Made by a program: the position numbers and the translations under genes
Origin: Oreocharis arfaki
Lineage: Eukaryota > Chordata > Aves > Passeriformes > Paramythiidae
NCBI GenBank assembly: GCA_013398015.1
Contig: VZRR01006749.1
Span: 558,001 to 622,000, forward strand
Direction: 5' to 3'
DNA: 64,000 nucleotides
Part shown: positions 1 to 10,109 of the stretch, one piece after another
Numbering within the stretch: position 1 is the stretch's first letter
Layout: the number at the start of each line of letters is the position of its first letter
Notes under the pieces: model-generated
Told to the model about the DNA's origin: nothing
The model's input: only the letters and a program-made list of their open reading frames with translations
Databases searched by the model: none

Positions 1-1536
1 ATATATAACAGCAGATCATAATCTGTTACATTATGCTGAGCCTCTTCATGTCAGTACAGCGCTAATTATTTTTATCCTTTTTGTTACCAGTGAAGGATCC
101 TTTTCCCTGTTGCTCAGTGTTTTAATGTGTGGATGACATACTCTTTACTAGGTTGTTGTTTAAAGTGTTGCCTTCTGATGGTTTATTTTAGCTTCAAGAC
201 CCTGAAAAGGTTTTACTCCCAGCCAGGTGTCAAGGCTGGAGTTTTTTGTTATTCAAATCCTAAAACTGTAGCGTATGTAACATAAGTTTGAGTGTAAGTA
301 TTCATTCAAGAAGAATGAAAAATATATTGGACTATTTTAATTCCAAGGCACTTCTGTTTGTAATTGACTATCAGGGATCTTCACTCACTTGAGGACACAC
401 AAATCACTGAAGAATTTCTCAAGATAGAAAACATATGTTTTGGTATTTTTTGTCAGAGAGAAATCCAATTGTTAAGGGCATCTACTAATTCCTTCTATAA
501 GACCCCATTTTCAATGGCCTCAATAAACTAGAACCAGTTAAGCTGAAATTCTCTGTGTCAGGTCCACATCCATATTTCTGTTTATTCATGAACTATATCC
601 ACAACAGTTTGTCCCCACTGCAAATAAAGTCATTGAAAAGAGCCCATACAAGAGCCTTAAAAAAATTTGAAAATATTTTCCCTGAGAAGCTATTGCCTCC
701 CTAATCTTAGAGAAGATTAAAGCATGTCAGGTCTGTCCTCTCTTTCAGGATGTGCCATAAAAATGTACTGTAAAAATTTCTGAAGTTTTGCTGAGATTTT
801 TGCCGCACTGTATTCTGAGATTTTAAGTAGGTGCTGGTCATGTCTACTCAGGAGAGAGTTAGTAATCAGTGGCAAAATAGCAGGAAAATTATGTCCTTGC
901 TAAACCTGCTGCACTCCTCCAGATCAGCATGGAGCTGGATGCCCCTCCAGAGCCAGCCAGGAAGGGTAAGCAGAGGTGGAGTGGTCCCACTGAGAGCAGA
1001 GGGACTGAGCAGTGGCAGTGCCTGGAGGAGGGCGAGCCAGGGCTCTGGCAGGCACCAGGCCTGGCTCACACACACCTCCAAAGCAAGGGATCAGGAGATA
1101 TGAAACAAAGCAAGGAGTAGCATGGCAGAGAGACACAGAGAGAAATGCCAGTGCATCGAGTTAGGAGGGAATTTATGGATAGGGCCAGCTCTCGCTGGAG
1201 CTGAAATGGATCCAAGGAGTCCTCTACCTCTGCATTCCTCTGCTGTCAGCAAACACCTGTGAAAGCCATTAGCAAAGCCTACTTTGCTCAAGCACTTCCC
1301 AGCTTTAGAGTGATTGCATCTGCAACCTTCATATTCTTCCAGTATAGCCATGGTGTGCAACACACACTGACACAGCCCATTGGCACCCACACATGGGATA
1401 TACAGAGGCACAAACACACATTTGGTATCTGAAGTGTCACAAAAACAGAAAGAGCAGGCATAGCTATCTAAACTATGCCTATGTGTCTCTCATCACACCA
1501 ACATTCTGGAAAGACCAGAACTTTACACGCACACAC

Positions 1537-1552
1537 AAAAAAAAAAAAAAAA
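1537..1552 (+). repeat. A16 homopolymer after CA repeat
   Basis: A run of 16 A residues directly after a short ACACAC stretch. No retrogene or SINE body is visible upstream, so it is more likely a simple repeat than an insertion tail. Confidence 0.8.
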
Positions 1553-1927
1553 GTAAGGACAAATAAAATTACATTATTTCTTTTCCATAGACAGATGCAA
1601 CATTTTTGAATGGCATCATGGCACAATTATCAGAGCCCTTCTTGTAGCCCAAGCCATCGATCTCCCAGTGATAAAGATCTCAGAAGAGGACATTTATAGC
1701 CTATCAGCTCCAAGAACTAACTGGTAAATATAAAAGATTCCTCACTCTGCTGCCTAAGCTTCGATATTTCCAAAGCCTGAGGGACGCGTGGAATTAATTT
1801 TAAAATAAAGGCAATGGATCCGTAGGTCCAGCCATCCACAGAAAGAAAGGAAATGCACTACCTTTAAAATCAAACATATGGCTGGACCCAACAAATCCCA
1901 GAGAAACTGGCAGTTACTTTCCTAATT

Positions 1928-1970
1928 TAGAAGTTATGCTCTTACCTCTTTGCTACCTAGAAGTTATGCT
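1928..1970 (+). repeat. 13 bp direct microduplication
   Basis: 'tagaagttatgct' occurs at 1928-1940 and again at 1958-1970, a 30 bp period. The sequence between the copies is not obviously duplicated. Confidence 0.75.
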
Positions 1971-4900
1971 AGCTTGCAAAGGACTATTTAAAAGGACACA
2001 AATCTAGATTTTGCTCAAAAATGGATTTATGAAACAGGAAGATCAACAGAAGAACTTCAATTCATTTTGAACTTAAATTGAACATCATATTTAGTTTGAA
2101 TTTAAGATCATTCATTGTAATTTATGAACCCCAACAGCAGGACACAAAATGAATAGGAAATTAGCAGTCAAGTGTCTGTAACACAGCTAACAATACAGAA
2201 AAACAACAGCATTCTTGGCATTAAGGTGCAGATAAAGATACTCCTAAAAGAAAATGTTCATGTACAAATAGTAATGGCATAGACCCCAGCTTAAATAATA
2301 ATGTACAACTCTTAATACTTGCCAGATAACTCTTGATCCAAGGACATTTTCTAACCTATACCCTTAAACCTTAAGGGTACTTTCTTCCAAGCTGTAAAGG
2401 AAAGAGTAATTTTTGTGCATATGAATGGCCAGAGTCACTGGAAGCATCAGACCGCCCACTGAAACCAGGCAAAACCCTGGAGGCACAGGAATTGGGGCTG
2501 ACTAACTGGACTTCTGTGGTGGCCACTGTGACAAAAGAGCAGATGCTGCTGAGTGTCTTAGTGTTGGGAGGGGACTGGGGAAAAGATCCCTCAGGCACCT
2601 CATCCCCACTCCACAGGAATTCCAGCGAGTGTCCAGAGCTGGGTAAGCAGCAGCACCTAAGAATGAATAATGCCTCCAATGAATTTAATCTGAGTTTCTG
2701 ATGGAGGTTGCTCAGGTTTTTAATCCAGCGTCACAGCTAATAGACCTCTCTCGATTCTTCATCTTCAGTTCAAGTTCAGTTCTTGAGTACTGAATTCGAG
2801 TTCAATTTCTGACCAACAGCAAGATATTTTGCTAAATGATTTCTGGAATGTGAGCTGTATCGATTAACCATACTTAGTTTTAATTAAACACTTCTTTTTC
2901 TGGATCAGATAGATAAGTTTAATTCACATTACGAGGAGGCATGACTGTGAGCCTGACTATTTCAGAGAAAGCAACCCATTAAAACAAAGTTCTAATAAAC
3001 ATTGGATTATAGCATTTTAGAGCCTTTGAAATCTTTCTTTTTGGGTCTCATAACACTTCCCTTCAGCAACATACCTAAAAATATTAAAGCTACTTTAAAA
3101 TTTATTAGCTGGAAGCAGAGTATAAATGTATTCCTTCTCTTACTATGTATGACCCTTCTACTCGCCTGCCTGTTAATAAACAGTTTCCAATCCCACATAA
3201 AATGTGCTTGATACATTATTGCATTGCTGATTGTAACTTTTGTCAGCGCCTTAGTGACTGACATCGCATAATCACCTGTGCATCTGGTTCCTGGCTGAGA
3301 AGAATGTAGTCAGATTGGTATATGTTTAATTTAATTGGCTCTGTACCTGGGCCCTGTTTAATGGCTTGAGGAAACCTGACCTATTGATGTCTCGTCCCCT
3401 ATAAAATCCATCACTTCCGATGCAAATGGCTGAGCATGCGAACTTATTTCACTTGCCATCAGTTATGCTGGGAGCAAAAGGTGGTTGGTAGAAAACAAAC
3501 ACCACGAGAATATAAATGCAGCTGGAGCAAATCCTGTTTGCACTTTGAATGCATCTTCAGGAGAAATTTTCGTCCTGTTCACACAGGGGCAATTAATAAT
3601 TTCTATAGGAAACATTCTTTTTGGAAATGTCAAAACCCTTGGTTAGAAGCTGAAAATAGATGGCAGTCCTTCTATACATTTTATTTGATTTAATCTGTTG
3701 CTGAATCTTTATTTCACAATGACTAGGACAGGAAATAGCGATCCAGCCACACCTCATTATTGCCCAACAGGATCACAGTCCACCTCTGATCTAGAAGTAG
3801 GCATAGAGGGGAAACTTCAGGTGCTCAAGAGGATGTATGGGAAAATAGTTCAAGTCTTACAGAATAGTCTAAAATAATAGTGAATAATTCCTGCCAGCTT
3901 CTGAAACCAATCCTGAGTAAAAAATAGAAAATTCTGCGGAATAGCAAGGATGTCTTTAAAAACGGCCTATAACTTTGTAAGTGCTGTATTCTGTTTCAGC
4001 TTTTTTTTTTTCAATTAGTGTTTGAGGCTCATTTAAAGAATCTCACTGAGTGTGAAGGAAGAAAGCAATTGCCAGAGAGAAATAATATGCTGGTTATTGC
4101 CTACTAAACTATTGCAATGTTATAAGAGAGAGGGAGATCTGTTGACCTGCCCATAAACGTTTTTATCCCTAAACTTGCACACCACTGTTTTCTTCACCAC
4201 TGTAGAAGATCATGACTTGAATTAGCCCCTTAGTTATCCACCATTCTGAATCTACCTAGACTACATTAAAAAAAAACTAGCAGATTCTTGTTAGTCATCC
4301 CAGCAGCGCTGAAAACAGGGAGAAAGGTTTTTAACAAGCATATAACAGCAAAAATTTTTAAAAATTATATAATTTTCATCAGTATGTAAAGCCAATGCTC
4401 TCATAACCTTTCCAGACCAGCTAGATTCATACAGCCTTCAAAAGCTTCTGTCTCAAATTCTATTTCCTTCTCCAGCAGTGAGTCTTTACCCTTTTTCAAC
4501 TACTTTTAAAGAAAATATGCCATCTATTTCTCTAAAGATATAGATGGCCCTTGCTAGGGATTTTCAAATCAAGTGGTCAGTTGCATCTCTATCTTCAAGT
4601 AATGCAGACAGTCAAGCCAAGCCTCCTGTGAAAAGACACACACCTTGTTTTCCACCATCAGGTCATAGGCACTGAGAAGACACTCCACAGTAAAACTGGG
4701 AAACCAACCCCAAATTCTCTAGGAAGAAATTTGTCATTGAATCCTGGCAGACTCACTTGCAACCATGATGAATAGAAGTATTTTTAACATCCTGAGTACT
4801 TGAAATGATTTCTATCAAAATGTCTCAGTTCACTAGAATTACACAGCAAGAAATCAAGTGCTTTTTGGTGGTCAGAAAAATTATAGTATTCCTTCCCACA

Positions 4901-5565
4901 ATTCAGCTCAAATTGCAGATTCCCTTTAAGAAAAGAAAGTTAACTTGGGTCCAGCTGTGGTATATCCATATGAATGCTTTATTGTGTACAATAATCTGTG
5001 CCATCTGCTTTGGCTATTGAAACATTGGTTAGCAATTGTCAAGCTGGTTTTTTTGTGAAATGCCTCAGCTTTGCCAATGTAAAACCATAGAATGTGGCTT
5101 TTTGTTGCCCTACTGCAGATGAAAACATCAAAGTATTTGGCAATGGCATTTCCAGAATCAAAAAATTTTTGTATAAAAGATTAGCTTTAAAAACCCATGA
5201 AAAGACTCATGTCTGCTGGTTTATGTATCAGCTTCCAGCTGAAAAGTGACTTTTCATATTCCTCAGAGTGAAGAAGGTTTGCCAGGAACTTAGCATTATG
5301 AATGAGTTTGTCATGAAACTTTAACCAAGTGCTGCTAATGATCACCTTGAGTATATAAACAACTTTACTGGTTCTTACTGTCTTGCATAATTTTCCTCTT
5401 CTTTGCATCATGTATATCACAGTTATTTTTCACATCACTGTTCTGTTTGTTCCTGATAACCACTCTGCTTTGTAGAACTAGGTGTCTTGAGCAAATACGG
5501 AAAAACTAATGTTTGATGACTGAAATTAAAACCAGGGATGTATTAAGTATCCTAAAATAATTTCC

Positions 5566-5627
5566 AGGGGAGGGAAGGGGAGGGAAGAGGGGAGGAGAGA
5601 GGAGAGGAGAGGAGAGGAGAGGAGAAA
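5566..5627 (+). repeat. Purine tract with G-quadruplex motif
   Basis: About 62 bases of uninterrupted purines on the plus strand. The 5' part, GGGGAGGGAAGGGGAGGG at 5567-5584, has four G-runs with loops of 1, 2 and 1 base, which fits the canonical G-quadruplex pattern. The 3' part is a GGAGA pentamer array. Frames read through it on either strand are low-complexity artefacts. Confidence 0.85.
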
Positions 5628-6176
5628 TCCTCTTGGAAAATATGTACCACAGCTTAAACATGTATCTACTGGAGACTAAGGAATGTAACAGGGTAGCTTG
5701 TGAGAAGAGTAATGACACAAAGACATCCACAATTCTTGAGAGTTATTGCAAGGCATGGTTGCTTATATGGTATCCATCAGTGAAAGGTAAGACAAAAAAA
5801 ACCCCAAGCCCATATTTAGTTAAAAGATATCTAGAAGATCCAGCTTTGAAGAACCATTTTCTGACATCAAGCAGCTCTCCCTTCTCTATTATCTGCTCTT
5901 TCATCGTAATGCATCCAATAAAAAGTCCAGCTTTCCATATCAAGTCTTACCTCCTTTTTATTTCCTAATGTTTCCCTGTGATGTTTCCTGATGCTTTTAT
6001 CCACATGAAGTAGCCCTTAAAGCTTTCATGATAAGAATTCTTTTAGTGGGAGCTTCCAGGTGCAGCAGTAGGTGTTTATACCCAGGATGATCCTAGCCTC
6101 TTAGGTATGAGTAACAAACTCAATTACCTGCATGCAGTTACTGTATGAAGTAAAAAAGGCTCTTCCATCAACTTCT
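5628..6176. other. No gene or repeat recognised
   Basis: Ordinary AT-rich sequence. A plus-strand frame at 5633-5968 (111 codons) has no recognisable motif and is probably chance. Confidence 0.5.
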
Positions 6177-6446
6177 TCACCTTGCAAATAGGGCAAGGAA
6201 TGATTGTCTCTGCTGCACATATTGCTGTGTTTTCCTAAGAGATGCTACATTTATCTTAGATGAAGCAGCAACAGGAAGCACTGCTAAGTCCTGATTTTTT
6301 TTCAGACTTTCACAGTATTTCAGGTCCAAGATCCTCAGCTGCTGGAGACCGTCAGTCAGGACAGAATAGACCTGTCCCAGGGCGGCATTTGCTGGAAGGC
6401 AAGTGAGCAAACCCAGGCAGGACCTACAAAAGCAAAGCAAGCACAA
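6177..6446 (-). pseudogene. Possible distal piece of a decayed coding tract
   Basis: Minus-strand open frame of 89 codons, lying in line with the stronger broken frames at 6799-8197. Its C-terminal half is rich in K, Q, N and S codons and looks more protein-like than most frames in the window. I do not recognise it and see no domain motif. It could be part of the same decayed gene or a chance frame. It is kept as a low-confidence piece because of strand and position. Confidence 0.2.
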
Positions 6447-6798
6447 CAGGGCTCCTTGTCTCCTGTGGGAGGTACAGCAAACAAGAGCAACAAGCCCTCA
6501 GAAACCAGTTCACTCACCCAGCACACCTGCCTGTGCAGGATCATTCTAATTCACAGCTTGAAAGCCCACACCACTTAACTAACAGCTTCACCTCCATCTT
6601 CTTACACCCTCCCTTCAGGTGTTTATGTACATGATTCTGAGTTGGCAGGGCTTCTCATACTAGTGCATGCTAGACATGAGAGAAGACAAGGCCGAGATGG
6701 GCCCTGAGCACACAACACTGACTGTGATTAGTGATGGTCAGCCTCTGCATTGCCGTGTGTCCAGGTGGATCTTCTCTGAGGCAGCAGCAGTGCTTTCA

Positions 6799-7098
6799 GA
6801 CTCCAGAAAGGCCACCTATCATTTGTTGTGCCCTTGATGTTGAAGAGACTGGGGACATCTTGATTTTGTACTTATCAACAGAAAGCTTCAGAGGAAGGGT
6901 CCCTGTAATTCCTTCATTACAGCTAGGGCAATTGCAAATTTTCTGTCAGTCCCTTGCCCTTATGATATTGAATTGTTCCTTCAGTTGGTCCATTAAAACC
7001 TGCATTTCTCTGCATGATTCATAATCTCTGTAACATCTTTTTGCCTTTTCAGGAGCTGTGTTTGTGATGGTCACAGCCTTACTGTGATAGCTCAGACC
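6799..7098 (-). pseudogene. Decayed coding segment, unrecognised protein
   Basis: On the minus strand a single frame stays open for about 100 codons except for one TGA at 6946-6948, and ends at a TGA at 6796-6798. Codons start mostly with A or G, as in real coding sequence. The predicted peptide has a charged, helix-prone stretch (EMQVLMDQLKEQF) that could form a short coiled coil, followed by a CNCPSC cysteine cluster that could once have bound metal. The plus-strand frame at 6731-7024 is the antisense shadow. I cannot name the family. With the internal stop it is best read as a pseudogene fragment or relic element. Confidence 0.4.
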
Positions 7099-7166
7099 TC
7101 ACACCCTGTCACCGGCTCTCACACATCTGCTGTTTCCACGGTATGCTGGTGGTGTTTAACTTTCAG

Positions 7167-7454
7167 CTAGCAGATGTGGCTCAGCCCAGAGTTGCTAAGA
7201 GCCTCTGGGTTTTTTTCCCAAAACCAAGTGTCATCTAGATAGACTCTAGTAACCTCCAGACCATCACAAATCTGTTGCTTTTCCCGGTGAGTTGTCATAG
7301 GTGCCAAGGAAAACCCAACCAGTAGGCAAGTGAAATAGTTTCCTCTGCACATATAAGGTGTTAAATCTGAACAAACGTGGTCTGTGTTTCTCCTAAGAAA
7401 ACTTTCAGAACCCTGCTGATGCATCACATGTAAAAAAATATTTGGTTTCAGCAA
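7167..7454 (-). pseudogene. Weak linking segment of the decayed coding tract
   Basis: Minus-strand frame of 95 codons between the two stronger pieces. In this stretch coding-like runs alternate between two frames, separated by stops, as expected after several frameshifts. No motif is recognised. Support is mainly position and strand, so the exact limits are uncertain. Confidence 0.2.
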
Positions 7455-7631
7455 GGTCTCCTCTCAGAAGCAATGGAATATGATCCTTTTACACATTGAA
7501 TTTCTTCCATTTGGCTTATACTTCAGCAAGGGAATGTGTCCTTTTTGCACCTTCGGTGTCTGGGGGTTTTACTTATGTTTATGTGATCGAGAGTCAACCA
7601 ACCTCTTCTGCAATGTGAAAGGAACTTGCCT

Positions 7632-8027
7632 TCAGACTTGAGTTGGGGAAAGTTTGCCTTGTTCCATCTCCTCTTTCCATTTTTCTGCCACCTTTAAAAG
7701 GGCTTCCTCAGAAAATATGGTCTCTGCCTTTTTGCTGAGATCAAAACCTAGGTACGCTTCTACCCCATTGACGGATGCACCTTGTTGCGTTATAATTACA
7801 CTTATTGTACCTGTATTTTCTCCCTTTTTGTGTCCTATCAACACAGGCAGCATACTGCCACTCCACGTACACTGACCTAACTCCTGTATTCTACTTTCTC
7901 CTTCAGCTGGTTTCACTGCTAAAGGAATGGTTGTATCACTCTTTCTAGCACCAAGCCAGATCCTGTTCCTGTGGCCATCTCCAACTAAACAAGAAAACCT
8001 TTTGTTTGCCCTTGATGGTCCATTCAT
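7632..8027 (-). pseudogene. Open frame of 131 codons, unrecognised, core of decayed tract
   Basis: This is the most protein-like frame in the window. It is preceded in frame by a TAG at 8031-8033, starts at ATG 8025-8027 and ends in TGA. About two thirds of its codons begin with A or G, and it favours A-ending codons (GGA, AGA, ATA, ACA), an A-rich usage also common in retroelement genes. The C-terminus ends in an acidic/basic helix (KVAEKWKEEMEQGK). I see no signal peptide, membrane segment or catalytic motif. Neighbouring frames upstream continue the coding-like character, so this is probably a fragment of a longer broken gene. Alternatives are an old retroelement or viral relic, a host pseudogene, or a real exon of an unannotated gene. 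Confidence 0.45.
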
Positions 8028-8197
8028 TTTCTACTGTGATACTGTACTCAAGACAGTAACTCTGCTGTCACTTGGTTTCATATGCACATTTCTTACAACT
8101 TATTGCAAAGTGAGGTGATTTTCCCTCCATGATTTGCCCCCTGATTTTTGACAGAGCTCATGCTGGTCAGCACACACTCTGTATAACTCTGCCTGAT
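8028..8197 (-). pseudogene. Upstream frameshifted extension of the 7632-8027 frame
   Basis: Two further minus-strand frames look coding-like just upstream. One is open from 8197 down to a TAA at 8093-8095. The second starts at ATG 8128-8130, carries a TGA at 8068-8070 and then runs on to a TAG at 7945-7947, overlapping the next frame. The second includes a CKKC motif. Shifting frames plus isolated stops are the usual signature of a decayed reading frame. Confidence 0.35.
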
Positions 8198-8205
8198 TTA
8201 CTTAT

Positions 8206-9714
8206 GCCTTACCACTTCAAATCTCCTGTCTCACCCAATTCTTGATTCTTTATCATCTTCAGAGTGTGCACATTCTGCTCCTCACAAGTCTCATTTTAGA
8301 CGCAGAAGAGGTTTTTGTCTGTTGTACATATAACTTATCTCCTAAGCTTTCAGGGAAGCTTGCATGGAGGGGGGAGTGCAGATGCTCAGAAATCTTCACT
8401 GATGATATGAACCAGCTAGATGCCTCTTCACTGTGACTCAGTGTTCCTTCAGCTTTTCCCTTTCACTGCCGTGGCCTGAGGGAAGCGCACAAAGTGGACA
8501 GGTAACTCTTCATTGGGATTTGACAGAGAAAGTGAAAAACCCTCCTGGCTCTACTGTAGTGCACCTGTAGTGCACTTCACCCTGTGCATGAGCAGAGACG
8601 GGAGGGGAGATGTGAGCAAGAAGCTCAGATGGTGGATGTCAGTGTCAGCAAAACTCCCTGAACCTCCTCTGATGTTTGGTTTCCAAAGGATGAGCTGCAG
8701 TTCTACTCTGAACTTGAAGAGATGTTTGTTGTTTAGGTGATGGTGAGTGTGTCTGACTGGACTTGTAGTGCTTTTCTGTGCCCACATTTACGAGTCTAAT
8801 ATAGACCAATATATTGGTGTAGCTGCCTGCTGCTGCTCACCCCAGGGAAGGACACAAGAACTCGCAATCATGCCACAAAAAGGTAGCTAAATTCATCAAC
8901 TGTATTGAAATATGGATCTGAAAAGGCATAACAAGCAAGCTTCTGAAAGGTAAACACACAGCTTAAAATTAATGAGAAAATACTGATACATAACCCAACA
9001 AAAAGAGATTGGCAACTTACCAGCCCTTTGTGAGCAACCATCATCCCACATAGGTCAGTAAGCCTTTCATCCTGAGATCTTCCAGTACAATGCATGACTT
9101 TAATCCCTTAACATGGCAAAACAACGCATACCAAGGAACCTGGCCACTGGCAAAAAGACTTGCTTTTAGTTAGGGTCTAGTTGTTCAAGCAGTATGTGTG
9201 GTCTGCAAGTGGCTCTATTCATTATCCCTCTAATTCCTACTGGGTGTCCTTGCTGTGTTCGCTGGGTTCACTCCTGACTGCAAACAGGAGAGCATTATAC
9301 CATGACCTCCTGTGCTGAAACACCCTGTCTGGGAGGCTGCAGCTTCTTGCAGATCGTGCAAGGACAGGAGGGAGCCCAGCCAGCCAGCCAGCCAGTGTTC
9401 GTAGTGTGGCACTCAGCAGCGTCATCTGGCCTTCAGCTTTCCATGAGTGAACTCCTCCTCCAAGCCACAGCAGCTGGCCCAGCATGGAGAGGCTCCTCTG
9501 CTAGGCCTGCAAATCCTCCAAAGCCCTGCAAAAGTATGGAAACAAGTGTTGTCTGGGGCAGTGTAAAGCTTCCACCTGGGAAAGAGTTAGAGGAGAGGGT
9601 AAGAAGGTGTCTCAAGGCACTCCTTCAGTGCCCGTATTCCCTTTAGACAGTGTGTGGTAGTTAAAGTCCCGTACCTAAGGAGATTCCTGTGCATTGCAGC
9701 TCTGCTCTTGGAAG
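8206..9714. other. No gene assigned; one exon-like donor site
   Basis: Mixed sequence with short open frames on both strands. On the minus strand, 9021 is followed by GTAAGT (9015-9020 on the plus strand), a full-consensus splice donor. It is preceded by an open 17-codon stretch back to an AG at 9072-9073. This could be an exon of the gene that left the tract at 6.2-8.2 kb, but the acceptor lacks a good pyrimidine tract. The frames around 9230-9650 have no recognisable content. Confidence 0.4.
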
Positions 9715-9815
9715 CTGCTGCATCTCTGTTTTTCCACCTGTAAAAAAAGTACCTGTGAACTTCTCTGTCTCTGTAGAGCACTCTGAGCTTTGCTGATGGA
9801 AAGTACTTTATCAGG
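9715..9815 (+). repeat. MIR-like SINE 3' fragment
   Basis: The stretch has the order of landmarks of the conserved 3' part of MIR-type SINEs: 'tctctgtttttccacctgtaaaa', a short variable part, then 'gagcactctgagctttgctg' and 'atggaaagtactttat', matching the familiar GCGCTTTGAG...GATGAAA...GCGCTATAT tail. It is clearly diverged and therefore old. No 5' tRNA-derived head is visible. Confidence 0.6.
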
Positions 9816-10091
9816 CATCATTTCTATGAAACTCTTTCTGTCAGAACACAAAATGAGATGTTCACACGGATAATTTTTTTGCTGAGTCAGTTTACCAGTT
9901 TTTCAACTCATATAATACAAGATGCAGGAAATGTACTACCGTAATTCAGAGTTTTATTTCATTAATGGGATTATTGCTTACCATTTCAGTAAACAGAGCT
10001 TGGTTCATCCACTCTCCGTAAAGATTCAATCAATGTAGTTTAAAAAAACCCCAGATGGGGTTTGGGATTCGTATACTTTTCTGCCTAAAGT

Positions 10092-10109
10092 AAAAAAAAA
10101 AAAAAAAAA
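10092..10109 (+). repeat. A18 homopolymer
   Basis: Eighteen consecutive A residues. No retrotransposed body is recognisable upstream. Confidence 0.85.

Larger units (their letters stand above)
1..5565. other. Unique non-coding DNA, no gene recognised
   Basis: AT-rich sequence with stops in all frames. The longest open frames here are about 110 codons or less and none resembles a known protein. It contains an A-run at 1537-1552 after a short CA stretch, and a 13 bp direct duplication at 1928-1970. The stretch around 3190-3420 has many homeodomain-like TAAT/ATTA cores and little simple sequence. It reads like a possible conserved regulatory element, but I cannot test that here. Confidence 0.6.

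Noticed and set aside
10092..10109. A18 run as a retrogene tail
   Set aside because: No gene-like or SINE body and no target duplication upstream.
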